Of a stretch of DNA of 45,058 nucleotides, positions 30,301 through 39,900 are shown in pieces. The stretch covers positions 1 to 45,058 of the IMG/VR virus record IMGVR_UViG_3300047443_000289. The stretch is one strand, 5' to 3'. The translations under genes were made by a program, and so were the position numbers. The notes under the pieces were generated by a model. The model was not told where the DNA came from. It was given only the letters and a program-made list of their open reading frames with translations, and did no database searches. This DNA comes from a virus. Position 1 is the stretch's first letter, and each line of letters opens with the position of its first letter.

Positions 30301-32371
30301 CCTGTCGTTCATGAGCGCCCTCGGACCGTGGGGGACTGCCGCCGCCGCTGTTGCGATCGCAGCTGTGATGGGTGGCGCCTTCAGTGGCGGGGGCGGTGGC
30401 GGTGGCGTCAACCCTAACTCCGCTGATGAGCGGCAAAAGGTTCAGGGCACCGGTACCGTGCTTGGCGATTCAAAGGCCAAATCCGATTCAGTCGCAAATT
30501 CGCTCGAGATCATGAAGAAGAACTCCGAATTGGAGCTCGACTATCAGAACTCGATGCTCACCGCGCTCCAGAACATCGCGTCAGCGCTGGGCGGTGCGGC
30601 CAAGGGCATATCGCAGACGGCTGGCATCACCGGCGGCAGCGCGTTCGGTACCGTCGCATCGTCCGACAAGGCATTCGTCGGTGCGTCCCATACCAAGGAC
30701 ATCACCGACAGTGGCGTGCAGTTCTCCGGCACCTTTGGCCAACTCCGAAGCGGGGGCGGCATGGGCCGGCAGTACGAGGACGTGTACACCACCAGTGACG
30801 GCGGGATGTTCCGCAGTGGGTGGTCCCGGACCGACACGAACTACAAGGCCCTGTCGGCGGAGGCGATGAAACCTTTCTCGCTGATCTTCGACAACATGGG
30901 CAATCTGCTCGTGGATGCCGGCGCTAAGCTTGGCCGTGACAGCGCCTCGTTGACCGACGCAATCAACGGCATTGGCATCGACTTTGGCGTCAGCCTTCGC
31001 GGACTGAGCGGGCAGGACCTTACTGATGCTTTGAATGCAGGGGTGAGTGTCGCGTTTGACAAGGTCACTACGCAGTTGTTCCCGACCATTCAGCAGTTCC
31101 AGAAGATGGGCGAGGGCCTGGGCGAAACGCTGGTGCGAGTGGCATCCGACGTGCAGGGTGTCCAGAGCGTATTCGGGTCAATGGGCAAGGCTGTTGGCAA
31201 CATGTCCATCGAAGCGAAAGAGCGGCTGGTTGAGGCTTCGGGTGGCCTGGATGAGTTTGCGTCGGCAGCAAAGTCATTCATGCAGAACTTCTACACGGAG
31301 AGCGAGCAGCGGGCAGCCACGAAGGCGAAGCTGAATCCGGTTCTCGCGCAGTATGGGCTTTCAACAGAGGGTCCCGCAGCGCAGAAGATGTTCAAGGATT
31401 TCGTCACGGGCCTCGATACTTCCACCGAGGCTGGCGCCGGCACATACGCGATGCTGATGAAGCTGCAGCAGGCATTCTTCGACGTCACCGATGCTGTTGC
31501 GAGCGAGCGTAAGGATCTGCTGGACCAACTCGACGAAGCGACGATGACCGAGACCCAGCTGCGTCAAAAGGAGCGTGACGCGTTGGACGACAGCAACCGC
31601 GCACTGTATGACCAGGTGCAGGCTGCCAAGAAGGCCAAGGACGCGCAGGACGCGGCGAAGAGCAGCTTGGGGAGCTTCATCAACCAGATGAACTCGTTCG
31701 CGACCATGGCAAAGGGGCTGAACAACAGCCTCGTGCTTGGAAGCCTGACGACTCTCACGCCGGAGCAGCAGTACGCCGAGGCGCGCCGGCAGTTTGAGCA
31801 AACCCGGCAGGCAGCATCCGCTGGTGACGCCACGGCGCAGGGCAACCTGTCGTCGATCGAGCAGGCCTTCCTCCAACTGTCGCAGAAGATCAACGGCGGG
31901 GACGCGGCCTATTCGTCCGACCTGGCAACCGTCATGCGCACCAACGACGATCTGTCCAGGTGGGCGACGAATTCGGTCGACGTTGCGCAGGCGAGCCTCG
32001 ATGCTCTCACCAATTCGTCGGCCACGCTGACGGACATTAGCGCAACGCTGACGATGATCGCCCAGAAAGGACAGTTGGCGTCGCCCGCGGCTGGAACTAC
32101 TCCCTCGTACACGCCTATCGACTACTCGAGCGTCGGCACTAGCAACATGACTGCCCTGGTCGGCGAGATTAAGGCGTTACGTGCATCGAACGAGGCTATG
32201 GCCGCCGAGCTGAAAGGCCTTCGTGACGACCAGCAGAAGCAGACCGGTGACCTGATCCAGGCCGGCGCAGCAAGCAGCCAGCAGGCTGCCGAAACCGTCG
32301 TCGAGGGGTTCCGTGAGGCCGTCACCGACGCGGCATACGCAGAGGCCAATTCAACAAGGGAGATCAAGTGA
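27317..32371 (+). CDS. Tape measure protein
   Basis: From ATG 27317 the protein is 1684 aa. It starts with a helical part (RQIETIGSSFDQLGAFARTGLAAL), has a hydrophobic cluster at about residues 324-434 (FALLLSGFMVEQALIGF; IPGAVGALTLAAGG), long helical repeats to about 990, a second hydrophobic Gly-rich segment at about 990-1035 and a polar C-terminus. By the rule of about 0.15 nm per residue the tail would be near 250 nm. It sets tail length and helps DNA entry. It overlaps the next gene by 4 nt (GTGA). Confidence 0.93.
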   Translation: MSFSPGSGAVIRFTVEGAQTAQRQIETIGSSFDQLGAFARTGLAALAAGYAALNIGAYVKDATLLAARYETLGIVMHTAGVNAGYSNAQMDAYAKGLEKSGISMVKAREAMTAMTTANLDNNKSVELGRMAQNLAVVANKSSSETLTDLITNIQQADTEGLKYMGIILNQDEALQKYATSHNTVTKALTQTQKAEAIQAAVMQQGAKYAGIYERAMGTAGKALSSLDRYFENIRVRLGTPFLEGFAQGVFGVTDGVKHLNTWLDELEKNGAMENLAKSIGSLAGGTIGVIKDVIGAIGDMGTALVNTGQAAGEFFTKYLGGMATLKTATIAFALLLSGFMVEQALIGFRALSAAAWAAALQVGGAFTAMSAAATTMLRGLQFSAALIGWGPAILLAGRMAIAAIGTTIASIPGAVGALTLAAGGTLGYLLVKGFGDSISKGVSFLLPKFIDDAVDKAVAYAVKKFSDLPEVSEAIVKGNPVDDAKAAENKAEKDRKERLMREMNNSVVAAESQIAITSAANTRLKALNDLRDQELKQSLDQRIITQADYLQKKEKLDVAEAQGQLSQIAAQKAQLAAYMAAFKAGAPLGQGRDPAADANEMIKLSGEEAAAQTRLNAVKQNYAYQIADAVIESYTKEFGSITSIVEAQEQLVRVTRQTFLEAGKTAEQRETIGAQRMQSAADELSAEQEAKRANGTATKEYIQNTSAMITALNQMGQARLKALGSNVATSFINDTKAMRDDTVALYADMKNTFLGTEEERVRAAAAASIRLADIRKRDADAAIDGTNDTDAQKIAAKMKVLQAYNDYVNSVNKNADAKALQGSRGFETLKDAIGSAFDVNRIELFGQAMSDAFGNAGAALGSLVDAFSLYAQQQRDNESAREVANTLYKTDANKLAAAQSAITMKQQREQLGYYGNIAGAAKGFFKQNTTGYKLLEGAEKEFRLMQLAFQMESLYTHLFVTTAKTTATVTGQAVETGAVATGEAARNAIKVPGVFLSFMSALGPWGTAAAAVAIAAVMGGAFSGGGGGGGVNPNSADERQKVQGTGTVLGDSKAKSDSVANSLEIMKKNSELELDYQNSMLTALQNIASALGGAAKGISQTAGITGGSAFGTVASSDKAFVGASHTKDITDSGVQFSGTFGQLRSGGGMGRQYEDVYTTSDGGMFRSGWSRTDTNYKALSAEAMKPFSLIFDNMGNLLVDAGAKLGRDSASLTDAINGIGIDFGVSLRGLSGQDLTDALNAGVSVAFDKVTTQLFPTIQQFQKMGEGLGETLVRVASDVQGVQSVFGSMGKAVGNMSIEAKERLVEASGGLDEFASAAKSFMQNFYTESEQRAATKAKLNPVLAQYGLSTEGPAAQKMFKDFVTGLDTSTEAGAGTYAMLMKLQQAFFDVTDAVASERKDLLDQLDEATMTETQLRQKERDALDDSNRALYDQVQAAKKAKDAQDAAKSSLGSFINQMNSFATMAKGLNNSLVLGSLTTLTPEQQYAEARRQFEQTRQAASAGDATAQGNLSSIEQAFLQLSQKINGGDAAYSSDLATVMRTNDDLSRWATNSVDVAQASLDALTNSSATLTDISATLTMIAQKGQLASPAAGTTPSYTPIDYSSVGTSNMTALVGEIKALRASNEAMAAELKGLRDDQQKQTGDLIQAGAASSQQAAETVVEGFREAVTDAAYAEANSTREIK

Positions 32372-33831
32372 TCACTGATGCACAGTTTGCTGCGTGGCTG
32401 GGAGACTCCAGCGCGCAGCGCGTCATGCTGTTCGAAGTCGGCGTCAAGAGCGCCGGCGTCGACACGATCCGATACCTGTCGACGAAAGCGTACATCGGCT
32501 CGGCCGCGACCCCATATCAGGCCGTCGTCGCCGGCGGCCTGAAGGTGACCGAAGCGATCTCAATGGATTCCAACGCCAGCCTTTCCGCTGGTGACATCGA
32601 AATCTTCAACGCCAACGGCGCGCGCGACGCCTGGCTGGATGATGTGTGGGCAAACCAGCCGGTGAATGCGTTTCTCGGCGATGTGAGGTGGGCCCGCGCT
32701 GACTTCCGCCAGGTGTTTGCCGGGACGGTCGTCGATATCGATAGCAAGTCGAGGGATCGGCTCAATCTTCGGCTGGTCAACAAGCTCGAATTGTTGAATA
32801 CGCCTGTCACAGACGTAAAGATTGGCGGCAGTGCGACGAATCCGGATGCACTGGTGCCGGTCCTGCTGGGGGAGGGCAGCAACCTCAGCCCGGTGCAGAC
32901 CAACCCGAACACGTTGGAGTATGCCTTCGGCGACGGCGTGAACGAGGGCGTCATCGAGGTGCGGACGGATGGGAAGCCGCGCGGTGCGGTCACGGTAACG
33001 CCTAGCACCGGCCGGTTCGTGTTCAACGAGGCGGTCGGCACGGGCGTGGTGACCTGCAGCGCCCAGGGCACGAAGTTCAACGGCACCTACGTGAACACGA
33101 TCAGCCAGCTTGTGCAGTACCTGGTCACGCAGCGCGGCAAGTCGACGACGCGCTTCGCCACGTCGGATCTTGACACCGCCCAGCTAGCGGCCTTTGACAC
33201 GGCGAACCTGCAACCGGTCGGCCTGTGGCTGACCGAGCGGACGAATGTGCTCGTCGCATGTCAGCAGCTGGCCAGCAGCGTCGGCGCTCAGCTCGCGATG
33301 TCCATGACCGGCAAGCTGCGCCTGATCCAGTTCGCGATCCCGTCTTCGGCGACGACTGTGATTCCGCGGTCGCAGCAGCTCGATCGCAGCATCAGCATCG
33401 TCAACCGGACGGAGGTAGCGGCCGCCGTGAAGATCGGCTACTGCCGCAACTGGACCGTGCAGGACAAGCTGCAGACGTCCTTGCCTGACGCGCACAAGAA
33501 CCTGTACGCACAGGAATGGCTGTCCGTCACGGCAGTCGATACCGCGGTGCAGGCGACGTACAAGCGCGACGCCGAGCCGGACCTGGTCGAGACGTGTCTG
33601 CTACGCAAGACGGATGCGCAGGCCGAAGCGAACCGCCGCCTAGCGATCGTGAAGGTGCCGCGCACGACGTATCGCTTCGAGGCCACGCCGGCGCAGCTGC
33701 TCACGGAGCTTGGGCAGGCCGTCACTCTCTTCAGTAACCGCTTCGGCCTCTCGGCGGGCAAGGTCGGGATCGTGACCTCGCGCTCGGTTGACTGGGGCAC
33801 CCTTCGTTCTACACTGGAGGTAACCGTCTGA
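32368..33831 (+). CDS. Tail tip/baseplate protein
   Basis: The GTG overlaps the tape-measure stop as GTGA. The 487-aa protein is beta-rich, with VMLFEVGVKSAGVDTIRYLS at the N-terminus, LSAGDIEIFNANGARDAWLDD (about residues 70-90), VVDIDSKSRDRLNLRLVNKLELLNTP and, in the C-terminal part, KIGYCRNWTVQD and YKRDAEPDLVETC. This combines a distal-tail-like start with a hub-like end as in tail proteins encoded right after the tape measure. The precise ring it forms is not clear. Confidence 0.7.
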   Translation: MITDAQFAAWLGDSSAQRVMLFEVGVKSAGVDTIRYLSTKAYIGSAATPYQAVVAGGLKVTEAISMDSNASLSAGDIEIFNANGARDAWLDDVWANQPVNAFLGDVRWARADFRQVFAGTVVDIDSKSRDRLNLRLVNKLELLNTPVTDVKIGGSATNPDALVPVLLGEGSNLSPVQTNPNTLEYAFGDGVNEGVIEVRTDGKPRGAVTVTPSTGRFVFNEAVGTGVVTCSAQGTKFNGTYVNTISQLVQYLVTQRGKSTTRFATSDLDTAQLAAFDTANLQPVGLWLTERTNVLVACQQLASSVGAQLAMSMTGKLRLIQFAIPSSATTVIPRSQQLDRSISIVNRTEVAAAVKIGYCRNWTVQDKLQTSLPDAHKNLYAQEWLSVTAVDTAVQATYKRDAEPDLVETCLLRKTDAQAEANRRLAIVKVPRTTYRFEATPAQLLTELGQAVTLFSNRFGLSAGKVGIVTSRSVDWGTLRSTLEVTV

Positions 33832-35261
33832 TGGCAACTGTCGTCAATGACCGCGACGTGCTGATCATGGGCGCGTCGCCGCGCTTCAACCCGCCGACGG
33901 ATCGCGGCATGTTCCTCACCCCGCCGGCTTCCATTTTCAAGGTGTCATCGGACGGGTTGACGGCGTCGCCAAGCTCATTCACGTTCACGGCGACCCTGTT
34001 GAATATGACCGGTACCGTGACCTGGTCGTACAGCGGCGGCATAGCGCTGTCCATCAACGGCAACACGGCCACGCTCAGCTTCGCCAGCTTTTCGGCGGTG
34101 TCCGGCACAATCACGGCGAGCATCACGGTCGACGGGCAGCCTTACTCGCAGACCGTGACCGTCTCGAAAGTGGCGGATGGTGCCGTCACCTACACGTGGG
34201 TCAAGTACGCGGACTCTGCCGCCGGCAACGGCCTGAGCGACGACCCGACCGGTAAATCTTACATCGGCCTTGCCTACAACAAGTCGACCGCAATTGAGTC
34301 GACCGTCGCGTCGGATTACGCCTGGTCGCTGATCAAGGGCACTGATGGGGTGCCAGGCGCCAAAGGTGCGGACGGCGCGACTCTCTACACCTGGATCAAG
34401 TACTCGGACGTCGCCGATGGCACAGGCCTCTACGACACGCCAACCGCGTCGACTCAATATATCGGCCTGGCCGTCAACAAGGCCACTGCAACTGAGTCGA
34501 CGCTGAAGACCGATTACGTGTGGTCGAAGTTCAAGGGTGATCAGGGTGTCCCCGGGAATCCCGGCGCGCAAGGCATTCGCGGCAACGTCGACATCGCCGC
34601 GGTCACGACAGGCAGTGTGTGGTCGGATAGCGAGGCCGTCGCCGCGCTGACTGCGGCTGGATGGGGCGCGCCGCAGAATCGCGACCTGGTCAAGCTGTAC
34701 AAATCGGACCGGACTTTCAGCGCGCAGAAGATGTACAACGGCAGCGCTTGGGTAGCGGTCGACTACGTGTATGACGGCAGTGTCTTCGTCAAGGGTTCGA
34801 TCCTGCCAGAGGCGATCGATACCCGAGGGCTGACCGTCAAAGATGCGCAGGGCAACCTAATCCTTGGCGCCGGCTCGGCGCTGCCTACTTCGTATCTGCC
34901 GGCCGGTGCGCTGAACAGCAACGTCAGCATCAGCTCCAACGGAGCGTTGAGCGGCGGTGGCGGCGGCCAGGTGACGATCGGCGGCCTGGGCTATACCGGC
35001 GCGCTGAACGCCACCTATGGCGCGACCATCGGAGTGAACCTGGGCGGCCAGATGACAGCGGCGAATATCTCGACCTTCATCGCGGCCGCCGCCATCGGGC
35101 TGGCCCTGATCGACAAGGCGAGCATCGGCAACCTGCAGGCTCTCAGTGCAACGATCGGATTGCTTCGCACCGCAACGTCCGGTGCGCGCGTCGAGATCGC
35201 GGATAACCTGATCACTGGCTACCGCTCGAACAACACGATGAGCTTCAAGATTTCTTCATAA
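33831..35261 (+). CDS. Tail fibre/tip protein with Ig-like and collagen-like repeats
   Basis: The 476-aa protein has an Ig-like domain (about residues 35-110, VTWSYSGGIALSING), two related modules (YTWVKYADSAAGNG and YTWIKYSDVADGTG, each ending in a DYxWSxxKG strand) joined by collagen-like Gly-x-y stretches (GVPGAKGADG; GVPGNPGAQG), a WSDSEAVAALTAAGWG region, and a Gly-rich C-terminal part with SIGNLQALSATIGLLRT. It probably trimerises. It would form part of the tail tip or a fibre. Confidence 0.65.
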   Translation: MATVVNDRDVLIMGASPRFNPPTDRGMFLTPPASIFKVSSDGLTASPSSFTFTATLLNMTGTVTWSYSGGIALSINGNTATLSFASFSAVSGTITASITVDGQPYSQTVTVSKVADGAVTYTWVKYADSAAGNGLSDDPTGKSYIGLAYNKSTAIESTVASDYAWSLIKGTDGVPGAKGADGATLYTWIKYSDVADGTGLYDTPTASTQYIGLAVNKATATESTLKTDYVWSKFKGDQGVPGNPGAQGIRGNVDIAAVTTGSVWSDSEAVAALTAAGWGAPQNRDLVKLYKSDRTFSAQKMYNGSAWVAVDYVYDGSVFVKGSILPEAIDTRGLTVKDAQGNLILGAGSALPTSYLPAGALNSNVSISSNGALSGGGGGQVTIGGLGYTGALNATYGATIGVNLGGQMTAANISTFIAAAAIGLALIDKASIGNLQALSATIGLLRTATSGARVEIADNLITGYRSNNTMSFKISS

Positions 35262-35262
35262 C

Positions 35263-35544
35263 ATGCCACTCATCATTTACGACAACAGCGGCGGCGAGGT
35301 CTGGAATTCCGACACCGTGTCGGGCGGTGTGATCGCTACGATCAAGTCGTATGCCTCGACTTCTACGGACACGCTGACATTCCCGGCATTCGCCGGCCGC
35401 AGTGCGCAGATCGTGAATCTGCTCACGTACGTCACCGCCGGCAAGGGCAGTCAAAACGTGACACTGGACTTCGCCCTGGGCTATCCCAGGGTCACGGTCG
35501 CCACATCGTCGGCCGCCCGGAAATTCGCACTGGTCGTGTACTGA
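35263..35544 (+). CDS. Small tail protein (93 aa)
   Basis: The 93-aa product begins MPLIIYDNSGGEVWNSDTVS and is all beta, ending in ARKFALVVY, like a single virion Ig-like or jelly-roll domain. It overlaps the next gene by one base (TGATG). No family is recognised; position between fibre genes suggests a tail role. Confidence 0.5.
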   Translation: MPLIIYDNSGGEVWNSDTVSGGVIATIKSYASTSTDTLTFPAFAGRSAQIVNLLTYVTAGKGSQNVTLDFALGYPRVTVATSSAARKFALVVY

Positions 35545-36248
35545 TGGAACTGACCTTCTACAACCCGAACAACGAACTGACATTCTCCGCGGACGGGATC
35601 ACGTACAGCTACGTCGGACAGGCGTCCGCGACGGGGATCGTTCAGGCTGGGAGCGACCCCATCGAGAACTACTGTGGTTCCAGCACCTACACCATCAGCT
35701 GGGCCGGCGACATCGTCGTCGTGCTTCCGCTCAAGACGAACGGACCGACTGTGCTGGTGGAAACCACGCAGTCTGGATCGACGTGGACGATCACGGTCAT
35801 GAAGGGCAACGGCACGCTTGATGCTCTCGGCTTCCCGGTGCAGGAGTACACGGAGGTCTACGTCTTCGGCGCGCCGCCGAGCACAGCCACGTCGCAATTC
35901 ATGATCTACGACGTCAATGGCGTTCCAAGTGGCGACCTGTCGCGCCGCCCACTGCTGTCAAAAGGGATCCTGACCCTCAGCGCTGACCCACTAAATCACA
36001 CATGGACGCCACCATCGCCAATTTCCTCTCCCGGCATCATGGGCGTCCCCTACGGCTACAACACGTCGTCGACGCAGTCGGGCATGTGGACCAATAAGAC
36101 ATTGGCTTACGCGTGGATCCTTGAGACGTCGGGCGCCGTGACGAGAACGACCTACCAGACGGCGTGGACGAAAGACGAGGCTTCAATCGGGAATTCCGTG
36201 AACTTGTTCCCGGCCGCCGCAATTATGACAACCGTAGCAGGACTCTGA
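35544..36248 (+). CDS. Tail/fibre-associated protein (234 aa)
   Basis: The 234-aa beta-rich protein starts MELTFYNPNNELTFSADGITYSYVG, with DALGFPVQEYTEVYVFG in the middle and SGMWTNKTLAYAWILE near the end. I recognise the N-terminal style from tail-region proteins of lambdoid prophages, but no defined function. It is chained to its neighbours by a one-base overlap and a one-base gap. Confidence 0.5.
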   Translation: MELTFYNPNNELTFSADGITYSYVGQASATGIVQAGSDPIENYCGSSTYTISWAGDIVVVLPLKTNGPTVLVETTQSGSTWTITVMKGNGTLDALGFPVQEYTEVYVFGAPPSTATSQFMIYDVNGVPSGDLSRRPLLSKGILTLSADPLNHTWTPPSPISSPGIMGVPYGYNTSSTQSGMWTNKTLAYAWILETSGAVTRTTYQTAWTKDEASIGNSVNLFPAAAIMTTVAGL

Positions 36249-36249
36249 T

Positions 36250-36894
36250 ATGCCAATTGCCAAGACCCTGACCGCCGAAAACGGCATCACCATCAGCTAC
36301 CACCGCGCCGCGCGCCTTACGGTGGACCTCGCAGCCAACACCGCGATCGTCATCGTCAATTCGCACGCGAGCGAGCAGGCTGCGCTCGCCAACCTTCCGG
36401 TCGCGTGGCAATGGGGGGTTAGCATCCCCGTCGATAGCCTTGCAGGCGACGAGGCAACCTTCCTCGGCGAAGTCGAAGCGGCCTTGGTCGGCAGCGAAGA
36501 TTCGCCTTTCGCGGGCGGTGAGCGTGTGACTGACCTCGGCGACACCCTGGATGCCGCGAAGGGGCGCGCGTGGAATCGCATCAAACTGGCGCGCTCCGCG
36601 GCGGAAGACAAGGACGTCATCTACGACGGCGGCGCGTATCAGGCCGACAAAGAGCGCATCAGCGGCGCCACCCAGCTGGCCTGGATGGCGAAGCAGGGCG
36701 GGAAGCCCTACTCGATCACCTGGACCCTGACCGACAACACCACGCGTACGCTCGATGCGGACGGCATGATTGGCCTGGGCGTCGCCTTGGGCCAGCATGT
36801 CGTGCAGGTCTACGACACCGGGCGCGCCTTGCGTGACCAGATCGCAGCTGCTTCAACCATCGAAGAAGTCGAGGCAATCGGGTGGCCGGTATGA
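36250..36894 (+). CDS. DUF4376-containing tail protein
   Basis: The 214-aa protein has a short beta-rich first half (ISYHRAARLTVDLAANTAIV) and a helical second half from about residue 108 with DAAKGRAWNRIKLARSAAE, ADKERISGATQLAWMAK and LGVALGQHVVQVYDTGRALRDQI. The second half fits DUF4376, found in tail-fibre-linked and assembly proteins of many phages. The stop overlaps the receptor-binding gene by 4 nt. Confidence 0.72.
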   Translation: MPIAKTLTAENGITISYHRAARLTVDLAANTAIVIVNSHASEQAALANLPVAWQWGVSIPVDSLAGDEATFLGEVEAALVGSEDSPFAGGERVTDLGDTLDAAKGRAWNRIKLARSAAEDKDVIYDGGAYQADKERISGATQLAWMAKQGGKPYSITWTLTDNTTRTLDADGMIGLGVALGQHVVQVYDTGRALRDQIAAASTIEEVEAIGWPV

Positions 36895-39413
36895 GCAACC
36901 TGCGCATTGTTTCGGATAACGCCGCCGACCGCGCGACGCTGACCACGAGCAGCACGGCCGGCGCGCTGACCGCCTCTAATCTGCAGATCGATACGAAGTC
37001 CGACGTGTGGCGCGCGACCGGAATCGCCGCGACGATTGCCGCACTTTGGACATCGCCGGAAAACGTCCAGGCCGTCGCACTCCCGTTCTGTAACCTGTCG
37101 CCGACGGCAACAATGCGCGTGCGCCTGACGAACGAGCAGCCGATCACGAACATGCTCACGACCAGCGAAACGCCGTCCGCTTCCCCCTGGTCCCGTACAA
37201 ACTGCATCGCCTCCCCATTTTTTGCGACGGCCCCGGATGGCTCGTACAGCGCCCAGTTCATCCGTGAGGACGTGACCGTCAGCGCGGCCCATGAACTGCG
37301 TACGTCGACCATCACGCTGAATGCCGGGACGCCCTACGCGATGTCCGTGTTCGCAAAGCAGGGGTCGAGGCGTTACGTTCGGGTGGGTTTCTCGTCCGTC
37401 TTCAGCTACAGCAACTTCTCGGCGTATGTCATTTTCGACCTACAGACCGGAACTATCTCAAGCACTGCTGGTGCGGGTGTTACTGGCAGCATTACCGCCC
37501 AAGGTAACGGGTGGTATCGCTGTAACGTGTTTTTCTTCGTGTCGAAGACCGCCACTGGCACCAACTATATCGGCCTCCAATCGGATGCGGTCACTACCAC
37601 CTACACGGGCGACGGGGTGAGTGGCCTCTACGTGTGGGGTGCGCAGGTTGAGCAGATTCCCACCACGCTCGGGGGCGAACTCATCACGAACACCACGTTT
37701 GATGCTTTCCTTACAGGCTGGCAAGCAACTCAACAGGGTTCGTCAACTGTTACCTGGAGCAGTACAAACGGGGGGAGCGCAAGCATCAACGGCGACGGGA
37801 CCAATACTGCATTTTTGTCGCAGGCTATCCCAACGACACCCGGTGTTACGTACTTGTTTGTGTTCACCCTTACCAATACGGGGGTCCTTGCTAAAGTTGG
37901 CAATACGCAGAACATCGGCGATATCATTAACTCGCCGACGCTGCTCGGGGGAACGACCTACGCACTGACGTTCACCGCCACGAATGCAACCACTTGGGTG
38001 TCCTTCGGAAGAAGTTCAGCAGGCGCTGTCTACATCGATAATGTCAGCGTAAAGCGTCTTACGTACACGAACGCCGTTACGAGCTACTACCCGTCGCAAG
38101 ATACGTTCACCTCGCGCGCCTCCACGGGCACGTACATCGCCAGCGACGGCACGATGAAGTCGGCTGCCATCAACGTCGCCCGGTTGACGTACAACCCGAA
38201 CAATCTGTCGGCACCGCCCAAGCTGTTGCTGGAGCCGGCTGCAACGAACGTACTTACCGCCTCTGGCACCCTGACGACGGGCTGGAGCGGGTGCAACATC
38301 GCGGCGGCGACGGGTACGATGTACCGGGCCTTCGAGACGTATCAGATCGTCAGCAAGGCCACTACGAGCGCCAACGAAAGTCGGACCCAGGGCTTTGGCA
38401 CCATTGCTATTGGCACGAGGTACACGGCAACCATCGCCTTGCGCGCCGGGTCGGTCTCATCGTGCGCCATCGGTCTATACGACTCTGCTGGCGTTTCGTG
38501 GGGCGCCAATGCGGACAGCTTCTGCGTGATTCTTGAGGGGCCTGGGACCGCGGTCCAGACCAGCGGCGGGCTGTTTGTCATTTCCAACTTGTCTTTGACC
38601 GTGGACACCGTGATTCAAATCACCCGAAATTACGTCTCGGGCGGCACCGGTTCCTTCGTGATCTACCCCAACAACACGACTTCCGTTACTGTGAGTGACT
38701 CGGTTCTTGCTACTCGTGTTCAGGTGGAAGCGCAGGGGTTTGCAACTTCGTACTTCCCGACCACGACTGCCGCAGCGACGCGCGCTGCAGACATCTGGTC
38801 AAGTCCACTCGGTACCAGACCACTCGGCTACATCGACACCTGGCAGTCCTACACGTACGACAGCGGCGCAGTGCTGGCGTGCCCGGCGCCAGCCGTGACG
38901 CTGCGGGGCTGGACTGCCGCGCAGGCCGCCAGCGCTTACGCCTACGGTGGCGGGGCGTACGCGCGGATGTGGTTGCCCGCCGCGGTGCAGGCATACGGCA
39001 TGACCGTCGACATCACGGACGCGAACAACCTGCAGGGCTACGTCGAGGCGGCGCGGCTCGTGGCTGGGCCGTACTGGTCGCCAACTCGTAACGCGGCGGA
39101 TGCGCCGATGACTGTTGTGGATACGACGGAACTCTATCGCACCGACGCAGGTGATCAAGGCGCCACCGCCGGATATACCTACCGCCGCGTGCCAATCGAT
39201 CTGGCTCTCATCCCTCCCACTGATCGGACGGCGCTCGTAAGCGTCCTTCGAAATAGCCGGGCCTATCCAATTTTGGCGAGCATCTCCTCAGGCTCGACCG
39301 ATCTATCCCTTGAACGCGACAACATGGTCTATGGCCGTCGAAGCAAGGATTCCGACGTCGCGATCCAGTACGCGACGGCTTACTCAACCACCATCGAAAT
39401 CGAGGAGATCTGA
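36891..39413 (+). CDS. Large receptor-binding/tail spike-like protein with CBM-like repeats
   Basis: From ATG 36891 (ATGA overlap) the protein is 840 aa. After a short N-terminal anchor (about residues 1-80, ALWTSPENVQAVAL) come beta-sandwich modules: about 90-235 (MLTTSETPSASPWSRT to GLYVWGAQVEQIPTT), about 240-385 (ITNTTFDAFLTGW to VYIDNVSV), and about 440-620 (LLLEPAATNVL to TRVQVEAQGF). They resemble head-spike/CBM domains of phage adhesins. The C-terminal 200 residues are conserved-looking (ALGTRPLGYIDTW, VAIQYATAYSTTIEIEEI). It likely binds host surface glycans. Confidence 0.65.
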   Translation: MSNLRIVSDNAADRATLTTSSTAGALTASNLQIDTKSDVWRATGIAATIAALWTSPENVQAVALPFCNLSPTATMRVRLTNEQPITNMLTTSETPSASPWSRTNCIASPFFATAPDGSYSAQFIREDVTVSAAHELRTSTITLNAGTPYAMSVFAKQGSRRYVRVGFSSVFSYSNFSAYVIFDLQTGTISSTAGAGVTGSITAQGNGWYRCNVFFFVSKTATGTNYIGLQSDAVTTTYTGDGVSGLYVWGAQVEQIPTTLGGELITNTTFDAFLTGWQATQQGSSTVTWSSTNGGSASINGDGTNTAFLSQAIPTTPGVTYLFVFTLTNTGVLAKVGNTQNIGDIINSPTLLGGTTYALTFTATNATTWVSFGRSSAGAVYIDNVSVKRLTYTNAVTSYYPSQDTFTSRASTGTYIASDGTMKSAAINVARLTYNPNNLSAPPKLLLEPAATNVLTASGTLTTGWSGCNIAAATGTMYRAFETYQIVSKATTSANESRTQGFGTIAIGTRYTATIALRAGSVSSCAIGLYDSAGVSWGANADSFCVILEGPGTAVQTSGGLFVISNLSLTVDTVIQITRNYVSGGTGSFVIYPNNTTSVTVSDSVLATRVQVEAQGFATSYFPTTTAAATRAADIWSSPLGTRPLGYIDTWQSYTYDSGAVLACPAPAVTLRGWTAAQAASAYAYGGGAYARMWLPAAVQAYGMTVDITDANNLQGYVEAARLVAGPYWSPTRNAADAPMTVVDTTELYRTDAGDQGATAGYTYRRVPIDLALIPPTDRTALVSVLRNSRAYPILASISSGSTDLSLERDNMVYGRRSKDSDVAIQYATAYSTTIEIEEI

Positions 39414-39895
39414 TGGCCAAGTTCCGCGCAGCCTTCTATAAAGGCACGCACACCGGCATGGCCGGCATTTATAACCGCCTCGTGCGCTGGTGGACGCGCA
39501 GCTCGTATTCGCACGTCGAGCTAGTGTTCTTCGACGGCGGACCTGGCGGAGACAGCCAGGCTGCCTCCTCGTCGTACATGGACGGCGGTGTGCGTTTTAA
39601 GTGGTTCTTCTTTGATCCCGCGCTGTGGGATTTCGTCGACCTTCCGGCCGCCCTGACGCTGCCGGCGCTAGCGTGGTTCGACAGGCACGACGGCGAGTCG
39701 TATGACCTACTGGGGAACCTGCACTTCGTCTTGTCGGCTGTCGGCGACGATAAACGCAAATGGTTTTGTTCGGAGGCAGTGGCGGCCGCGCTCGGCATGC
39801 CTGATCCGGAGCGATTCGATCCCGGGACGCTGCATGCGGCTCTGACCTTCCTCAACCGGCCAGCTTCGTCAGGTGTTGTCTCACTCACTCTCTAA
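39413..39895 (+). CDS. Papain-like (NlpC/P60, YiiX type) tail-region amidase-like protein
   Basis: The 160-aa protein has a possible Cys-His pair in permuted order: SHVELVFF (His about residue 34) and KWFCSEAVAAALG (Cys about residue 121). This is seen in the permuted YiiX/YaeF branch of NlpC/P60 papain-like enzymes. It could cleave or remodel peptidoglycan or act on lipids. Activity is not established. It overlaps the previous gene by one base and ends the tail operon. Dyad copy 3 follows after 5 bp. Confidence 0.6.
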   Translation: MAKFRAAFYKGTHTGMAGIYNRLVRWWTRSSYSHVELVFFDGGPGGDSQAASSSYMDGGVRFKWFFFDPALWDFVDLPAALTLPALAWFDRHDGESYDLLGNLHFVLSAVGDDKRKWFCSEAVAAALGMPDPERFDPGTLHAALTFLNRPASSGVVSLTL

Positions 39896-39900
39896 AAACT